Shown one piece after another: positions 6,803-9,239 of a DNA stretch of 9,239 bases. The translations under genes and the position numbers were made by a program. This DNA is from Gammaproteobacteria bacterium. GTDB taxonomy: Bacteria; Pseudomonadota; Gammaproteobacteria; Ga0077536. The notes under the pieces are model-generated. The model did no database searches and had not been told where the DNA came from. It was given only the letters and a program-made list of their open reading frames with translations. Each line of letters opens with the position of its first letter. Position 1 is the first letter of the stretch. The DNA lies in the NCBI GenBank assembly GCA_003540955.1, contig DPMX01000375.1:1571-10809 (forward strand), read 5' to 3'.

Positions 6803-7823
6803 AGGCGGGGTTACGGCCCACGAAAAACTCCGCGTCATCGGGTGCATTAAGTTCGTAGCCGCTCGCAATTAGTCCTTGGCGTAAAGCTTTCATTTGGCGA
6901 TCGACTAAACGCATGCTGGGCGCGCGCAATGGGCCGCCGTTAAAACCCTGCAACCAGCCTTGGTATTTCCACAGCATCCGATGCAGAAAATTTGAGCCAG
7001 CGAGAACTGCCATCGCAGCGACAGTGGCTTGCCGAGCTGGGAAGACTTTCCAATATTCATCCATTGCTTGGATGTTTTTGCCCCCGCGGATAAGTTTAAA
7101 AATCTTTGGAATAGTCGGACCATAGTACTCATAATTGCTGGTGCCCATAAATTGGAGGTCGAGAAGCGTCGCTAACGGTAAGCCATTGCCTTCGATAGGT
7201 TCGATAACGATAACCTGATCGGCGAATCGGTTGTAGACGTCAACAAAGCCGCCAACAGTTGGCATTCCGCCCTCAGCTTTTATTGCGACGATATTTGGAC
7301 AGGCCTTGAGTAATCTGTCGATTAGATCTGGGCTAAAGCCCGCTGAGGGGTGGATGCGTTCAAAGCCCCATAACGGAACTGGGAACAGAATTACCCCAAG
7401 GTCGGTTGTATCGCAGAACGCTTTGGTATAGTTAAAAATATCATCGGCAGACGTCGGATAGAATGTGGGTGGATAGCCGAGCAGTGCGAGTGTTGCACCC
7501 CGAGTTTGGGTCAGCTTGGCCGCTGCAATGTTATCCTCAAGAGAATTGAAGCTTGCGTGATGAATCAGTAATAGCTCACCTTGCGCTTCGTCGGCACTAG
7601 AGGCCACAAATTCTGCATACTCTTCGAGCGTTACCGCTACCTCGGATACCAACAAGGTCCCGTAGAAACCGTATTCGATCTCTAGGCGGATGTCGTGACG
7701 GGTAGCTTCCTCATTCAAGCCTGACAAATCGGAGGTAAATGTTGGGGTTACGACGTTAGCAACACCGTGCATGTTCTCGCGGGCCCACGAGCGGGCTTCA
7801 CCTTTGTCGAACGGTATTTTCAT
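6801..7823 (-). CDS. DapA/N-acetylneuraminate lyase superfamily protein with altered active site
   Basis: This 340-aa protein has the layout of class I (Schiff-base) TIM-barrel lyases and hydratase-aldolases. Evidence: VVTPTFTSDLSGLN (24-37) resembles the family's TPF...g.iD opening, LLGYPPTFYP (114-123) matches the LGPPYYF/YP region, and CPNIVAIKAEGGMP (175-188) places the Schiff-base lysine at K182. Two usual catalytic elements differ: the GTTGE loop is replaced by LLVSEVAVT (57-65), and the Tyr of the Y-N-x-P motif appears as F147 in ILFPVP. The length exceeds standard DapA (about 290-300 aa) and approaches the hydratase-aldolases of aromatic degradation. It is 10 bp downstream of the SDR gene and 10 bp upstream of the OCD-family gene. 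A lyase or aldolase step on a ring-derived side chain is possible; lysine biosynthesis is unlikely. Confidence 0.8.
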   Translation of the reverse strand: MKIPFDKGEARSWARENMHGVANVVTPTFTSDLSGLNEEATRHDIRLEIEYGFYGTLLVSEVAVTLEEYAEFVASSADEAQGELLLIHHASFNSLEDNIAAAKLTQTRGATLALLGYPPTFYPTSADDIFNYTKAFCDTTDLGVILFPVPLWGFERIHPSAGFSPDLIDRLLKACPNIVAIKAEGGMPTVGGFVDVYNRFADQVIVIEPIEGNGLPLATLLDLQFMGTSNYEYYGPTIPKIFKLIRGGKNIQAMDEYWKVFPARQATVAAMAVLAGSNFLHRMLWKYQGWLQGFNGGPLRAPSMRLVDRQMKALRQGLIASGYELNAPDDAEFFVGRNPA

Positions 7824-7830
7824 AATTAAG

Positions 7831-7835
7831 TCCTT
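7831..7835 (-). promoter_or_regulatory. Ribosome binding site AAGGA overlapping the upstream stop codon
   Basis: AAGGA sits 7 nt before the ATG at 7823 and overlaps the TAA stop (7834-7836) of the SDR gene. The layout is the same as at 6798-6802, so both downstream genes appear coupled to translation of the gene before. Confidence 0.75.
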
Positions 7836-8643
7836 ACATCGTGAGCTTTAGACCACCATCGACATAGATAGTTTGGCCAGTAATGTAATGTGCGGCAGGA
7901 GTCGCTAATAATAAGGTTGCTTGTCCGATATCATCGGCGTCAGCCCATCTCCCAAGCGGGATACGAGTCGCAAAGTCTGCATCAACTGCATCCGTATTAG
8001 ACTCGCCCCTCTCGCGCGCGAGATTATTACGTACGGTCTTTGAACCAGGTGTTTTTACCGCGCCGGGGGCAATTACATTTGCTGTGACACCGAATTCCGC
8101 TAATTCTAGTGCGCAAGATCGGGTAAATGCCTCAATTCCTCCTTTACTTGCATCGTAGTGCCCCATCCCGATATAGCTTTTCCATGTGTCGATAGACGAA
8201 ATGTTGATTAATCTTCCGTTTGCTCCAGATCGCTTCAAAGCCGGTATCGCAGCGCGGGTAAGAAGAAAAGCACCTCTAAGATTAATCCTAATAACTTCGT
8301 CCCACATATCAGTAGCCATATCGGCTATTGGCGACATTGGATAAATCGCCGCATTGTTGACCAGAATGTCAAGATGACCGAAGGAGGAAATAGTCGACTC
8401 GACCAAAGCTGTGATTTCGGTCTCGCTACTCATATCACAAGTTATGGCTGTCGACTTCCCTCCAGCGTTTGTAATTTGTTGAGCACAGGCAATATTCTCC
8501 TCTGTGTCACGGTCGGCAACGACAACGGTTGCACCTGCTAGTGCAAGATTCGCAGCTATACCTTTCCCAATTCCTTTCGCGCCGCCAGTGACGATAGCAG
8601 TCCGGCCTGTTAGGTCGAACATGGTTAGCGCTTTATTATGCAT
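7834..8643 (-). CDS. Short-chain dehydrogenase/reductase, probable cis-dihydrodiol dehydrogenase
   Basis: This is a classical SDR of 269 aa. It shows the cofactor motif TGGAKGIG (19-26), an acidic residue after the second strand (D44 in VADRD) suggesting NAD(H), NNAA (96-99), N121, and the catalytic S150, Y163 and K167 (YDASK). The C-terminal VDGG is also typical. The ATG at 8643 has AAGGGA 6 nt upstream; the alternative ATG at 8622 (residue 8) lacks such a site. The gene follows the dioxygenase beta subunit by 23 bp. SDRs in this position commonly oxidise the cis-dihydrodiol made by the dioxygenase to a catechol, so that role is the best inference. By sequence alone it could equally be called a 3-oxoacyl-ACP-reductase-like SDR. 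Confidence 0.88.
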   Translation of the reverse strand: MHNKALTMFDLTGRTAIVTGGAKGIGKGIAANLALAGATVVVADRDTEENIACAQQITNAGGKSTAITCDMSSETEITALVESTISSFGHLDILVNNAAIYPMSPIADMATDMWDEVIRINLRGAFLLTRAAIPALKRSGANGRLINISSIDTWKSYIGMGHYDASKGGIEAFTRSCALELAEFGVTANVIAPGAVKTPGSKTVRNNLARERGESNTDAVDADFATRIPLGRWADADDIGQATLLLATPAAHYITGQTIYVDGGLKLTM

Positions 8644-8666
8644 ATAGCTTCCCTTAATGATCGGAT

Positions 8667-9161
8667 TTAGACGAAAACAGTGATATTTTCTATGACGTCA
8701 TGGTCGAAAATAATTAGTCGTTCTAGTAATCGCCAGTTGTTATCTAGTCGCAACCAACGATCTCGACGACTGCCGATGAATAAATGTTCTTCATATCCCG
8801 GTCGACTACGAAAAACTATGAAATTTGAGGCGACCTTAATGAGATTGGGCTCAGATGCATCGAGGATTTTTATGTTCGAAACAAAATGACGCTGACGAGA
8901 GGGGGGTTCCTCCGCGTGCGCCGATCCCGTACGTAACCGAGCTACGCGCAAACCCATTTCTGTTTTATTCTCGTCAAAATGGGTGAGTAAGTCGGGTTGG
9001 AAAAAATCCTCTTCATTTCGATCTAGATTTTCGCGAACTGGTGCCCAGTAACGAATCGCATCGGACATCAAATCGAGCCAATCTTCAAAATGACTGTTGT
9101 CTAACAGCCAATACTCGTCTATTAACAGTGTTTCGAATTCGTGGCGCAGCTTTACACTCAT
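8667..9161 (-). CDS. Rieske ring-hydroxylating dioxygenase, beta (small) subunit
   Basis: With the chosen start this is a 164-aa NTF2/SnoaL-like beta subunit of an alpha3beta3-type aromatic-ring-hydroxylating dioxygenase. Hallmarks seen are the N-terminal FETLLIDEYWLLDN with DWLDLM, then RVARLRTGSAHAEEPPSR, SRQRHFVSNI, IVFRSRP, GSRRDRWLR and WRLLERLIIFDHDVI, which follow the family order. The subunit is structural; catalysis is in the alpha subunit. The frame also permits a GTG at 9182 (171 aa), but the ATG at 9161 overlaps the alpha stop codon as ATGA, the usual coupled arrangement, so I prefer it. Family similarity starts after this point. It is followed by the SDR gene. Confidence 0.92.
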   Translation of the reverse strand: MSVKLRHEFETLLIDEYWLLDNSHFEDWLDLMSDAIRYWAPVRENLDRNEEDFFQPDLLTHFDENKTEMGLRVARLRTGSAHAEEPPSRQRHFVSNIKILDASEPNLIKVASNFIVFRSRPGYEEHLFIGSRRDRWLRLDNNWRLLERLIIFDHDVIENITVFV

Positions 9162-9239
9162 ATAGCCATCATCTCGCGCCACTTCTCATACAAGCCAAAC
9201 ACTCCGATCTCTGTTGACGGCGGATGAATCATTCCGGGC
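9158..9239 (-). CDS. Rieske ring-hydroxylating dioxygenase alpha subunit, last codons only
   Basis: Reading the minus strand from the right edge gives about 26 codons ending in TGA at 9158-9160. They include IHPPSTEIGVFGLYEKWREM, which resembles the C-terminal end of Rieske alpha subunits, where a phenylalanine/tyrosine and W-x-x-L/M motif closes the protein. The stop overlaps the beta-subunit ATG by ATGA. The alpha subunit would carry the [2Fe-2S] Rieske centre and the mononuclear Fe(II) site, both beyond the window. The identification leans on the position directly before an evident beta subunit, plus the matching tail. Confidence 0.8.
   Translation of the reverse strand, partial: PGMIHPPSTEIGVFGLYEKWREMMAI

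Noticed and set aside
6791..6868. N-terminal extension of the OCD-family protein from the ATG at 6868
   Set aside because: It overlaps the preceding gene by 68 bp, adds residues outside the normal family start, and the ATG at 6790 has a good ribosome site.
9162..9182. GTG start for the dioxygenase beta subunit at 9182
   Set aside because: The ATG at 9161 forms the classic ATGA overlap with the alpha stop, and the extra seven residues have no family counterpart.

Overview
The window looks like a chromosomal segment of a heterotrophic proteobacterium. The PccA biotin domain, MeaB and methylmalonyl-CoA epimerase resemble alpha-/gammaproteobacterial forms as I remember them. Base composition is roughly balanced and genes are tightly packed. 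Lineage cannot be fixed further without a search. No RNA genes, CRISPR arrays, insertion sequences or origins were seen.

Left part (1-2832, plus strand): a tight operon for propionyl-CoA disposal. It holds the 3' end of the propionyl-CoA carboxylase alpha (biotin) subunit, then MeaB (the GTPase chaperone of B12-dependent methylmalonyl-CoA mutase), then methylmalonyl-CoA epimerase. These belong to the route propionyl-CoA -> (S)- then (R)-methylmalonyl-CoA -> succinyl-CoA. A medium-chain dehydrogenase/reductase follows 2 bp later. It keeps the structural-zinc cysteines but has lost the catalytic-zinc ligands. The mutase itself is not in the window.

Middle (2833-4161): an isolated gene for a small, probably exported protein of unknown function (2991-3431), then about 730 bp with no intact gene. 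Read on the minus strand, this gap holds two decayed gene remnants. One is the C-terminal end of a hydantoinase B/oxoprolinase-type protein (about 3555-3923). The other is a fragment that looks like the catalytic domain of a Rieske dioxygenase alpha subunit (about 3895-4143).

Right part (4162-9239): a plus-strand Baeyer-Villiger-type flavin monooxygenase (4162-5778) converges, with a 25-bp gap, on a minus-strand operon that enters from beyond the right edge. In transcription order the operon holds the Rieske dioxygenase alpha subunit (only its last codons are in the window), the dioxygenase beta subunit, an SDR dehydrogenase, a DapA/NAL-superfamily lyase-like protein with an altered active site, and an ornithine cyclodeaminase/mu-crystallin-family protein. 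A ring-hydroxylating dioxygenase followed by an SDR is the classic start of aromatic ring catabolism (cis-dihydrodiol formation, then rearomatisation). The lyase-like and OCD-like members and the neighbouring monooxygenase point to a pathway whose substrate I cannot name. This operon, with the relics nearby, is the best candidate for undescribed biology here.
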